Below are positions 7,140 through 7,645 of a stretch of DNA of 7,645 bases, in pieces (the stretch's first letter is position 1; each line of letters begins with the position of its first letter). Below the pieces are notes generated by a model. That model did no database searches. It worked only from the letters and a program-made list of their open reading frames with translations, and was not told the origin of the DNA. A program made the position numbers and the translations under genes. Source of the stretch: Nitriliruptorales bacterium (GTDB lineage Bacteria > Actinomycetota > Nitriliruptoria > Nitriliruptorales > Nitriliruptoraceae); the NCBI GenBank assembly GCA_030835875.1, contig JAURQY010000005.1:1-7645 (forward strand), in the 5' to 3' direction.

Positions 7140-7645
7140 TCGCCATCCTCATCGCTGCGACCATGGCGTTCCTGATCGCGCTGGTCGGGACGCCGCTCAT
7201 CATCGCGTTCTTCCGCGGCCGCGGGTTCGGGCAGCCGATCCGCGAGGAGGGACCGTCGAGCCACCAGACGAAGGCGGGCACCCCGACGATGGGTGGGACC
7301 GCGATCGTCCTCGCGACCGTGACCGCCTACGCGGTCGCGCAGGCGGGTCGTCCGACCTGGACGGCGACCGGCGTGCTGCTCCTCGCCACGTTCGTCGCGA
7401 TGGCGGTCGTCGGGTTCGCCGACGACCTGATCAAGCTGCGGCTCCGTCGCAACCTCGGGCTCAACAAGACGACGAAGCTCGTCGGACAGGTCCTGATCGC
7501 GGTCGGCTTCGCATGGCTCGCGCCCGAGTGGGCGGGCGTGGAGCGCAGCATCACCGTGGTCGGGACGATCGAGCTGCCCGTCGGGCAGGCGATGTTCACG
7601 CTCTGGACGTTCCTGCTCATCGTCGGCGCATCGAACGCCGTCAAC
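7136..7645 (+). CDS. mraY: Phospho-N-acetylmuramoyl-pentapeptide-transferase MraY (3' end outside window)
   Basis: MraY is a polytopic membrane enzyme that moves phospho-MurNAc-pentapeptide from UDP to undecaprenyl phosphate, forming lipid I. Only the first 170 residues are present because the window ends within the gene; the family is about 320-370 residues long. The N-terminal membrane helix spans about 2-26. It is followed by the hallmark GQPIREEGPSSHQTKAGTPT (32-51) and MGG (52-54), a helix at about 55-70, another at about 78-95 ending in the catalytic Asp pair D96-D97 (GFADDLIKL), and NLGLNKTTKLVGQ. The last residues, SNAVN, are the start of the conserved NAVNLTDGLDG segment. The ATG overlaps the murF stop by 4 bp, with GGGAGGG at 7120-7126. 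murD, ftsW and murG would be expected beyond the edge. Confidence 0.96.
   Translation, partial: MIAILIAATMAFLIALVGTPLIIAFFRGRGFGQPIREEGPSSHQTKAGTPTMGGTAIVLATVTAYAVAQAGRPTWTATGVLLLATFVAMAVVGFADDLIKLRLRRNLGLNKTTKLVGQVLIAVGFAWLAPEWAGVERSITVVGTIELPVGQAMFTLWTFLLIVGASNAVN

Overview
This window is the front part of a bacterial division and cell wall (dcw) cluster from a high-GC organism. Seven plus-strand genes run in the canonical order mraZ, rsmH (mraW), ftsL-like, ftsI, murE, murF and mraY; the last is cut by the right edge. The GC-rich third codon positions, GTG starts on three of seven genes, the TANNNT-type -10 elements and the actinobacterial style of MraZ, RsmH and MurE all point to an Actinomycetota member. 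A deep-branching class is possible, but I cannot fix the lineage by reading alone.

Layout. Bases 1-283 hold no gene I can defend: there are two small GC-rich hairpins, a minus-strand ORF open at the left edge, and a minus-strand pair of MraZ-box-like repeats (201-220). Bases 284-330 form a convincing mraZ promoter (TTGACC, 18-bp spacer, TAAAGT) whose -10 runs into two direct repeats of GTGGAG with an exact 10-bp period, the expected MraZ autoregulatory operator. A leader of roughly 90 nt then leads to mraZ. From mraZ to ftsI the genes overlap by 4 bp or abut. After ftsI there is the only real gap (4125-4236), which holds a likely second promoter (TAGGCT at 4178-4183), a perfect 16-bp palindrome (4198-4213) and the murE ribosome binding site. 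murE, murF and mraY are again joined by 4-bp ATGA overlaps.

How the genes work together. MraZ regulates the cluster and RsmH methylates 16S rRNA. The FtsL-like protein and FtsI (PBP3-type transpeptidase) belong to the septal synthesis machine. MurE and MurF complete the UDP-MurNAc-pentapeptide in the cytoplasm, and MraY transfers it to the lipid carrier to give lipid I. The DNPR motif of MurE indicates a diaminopimelate-type peptidoglycan.

This is a conserved housekeeping locus, and I found no undescribed system. The points worth a second look are regulatory (opposed MraZ-box clusters, and the internal promoter with palindrome before murE) plus a few unusual residues in MurF, MurE and FtsI motifs. 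I see no tRNA, rRNA, CRISPR array, insertion sequence or attachment site.
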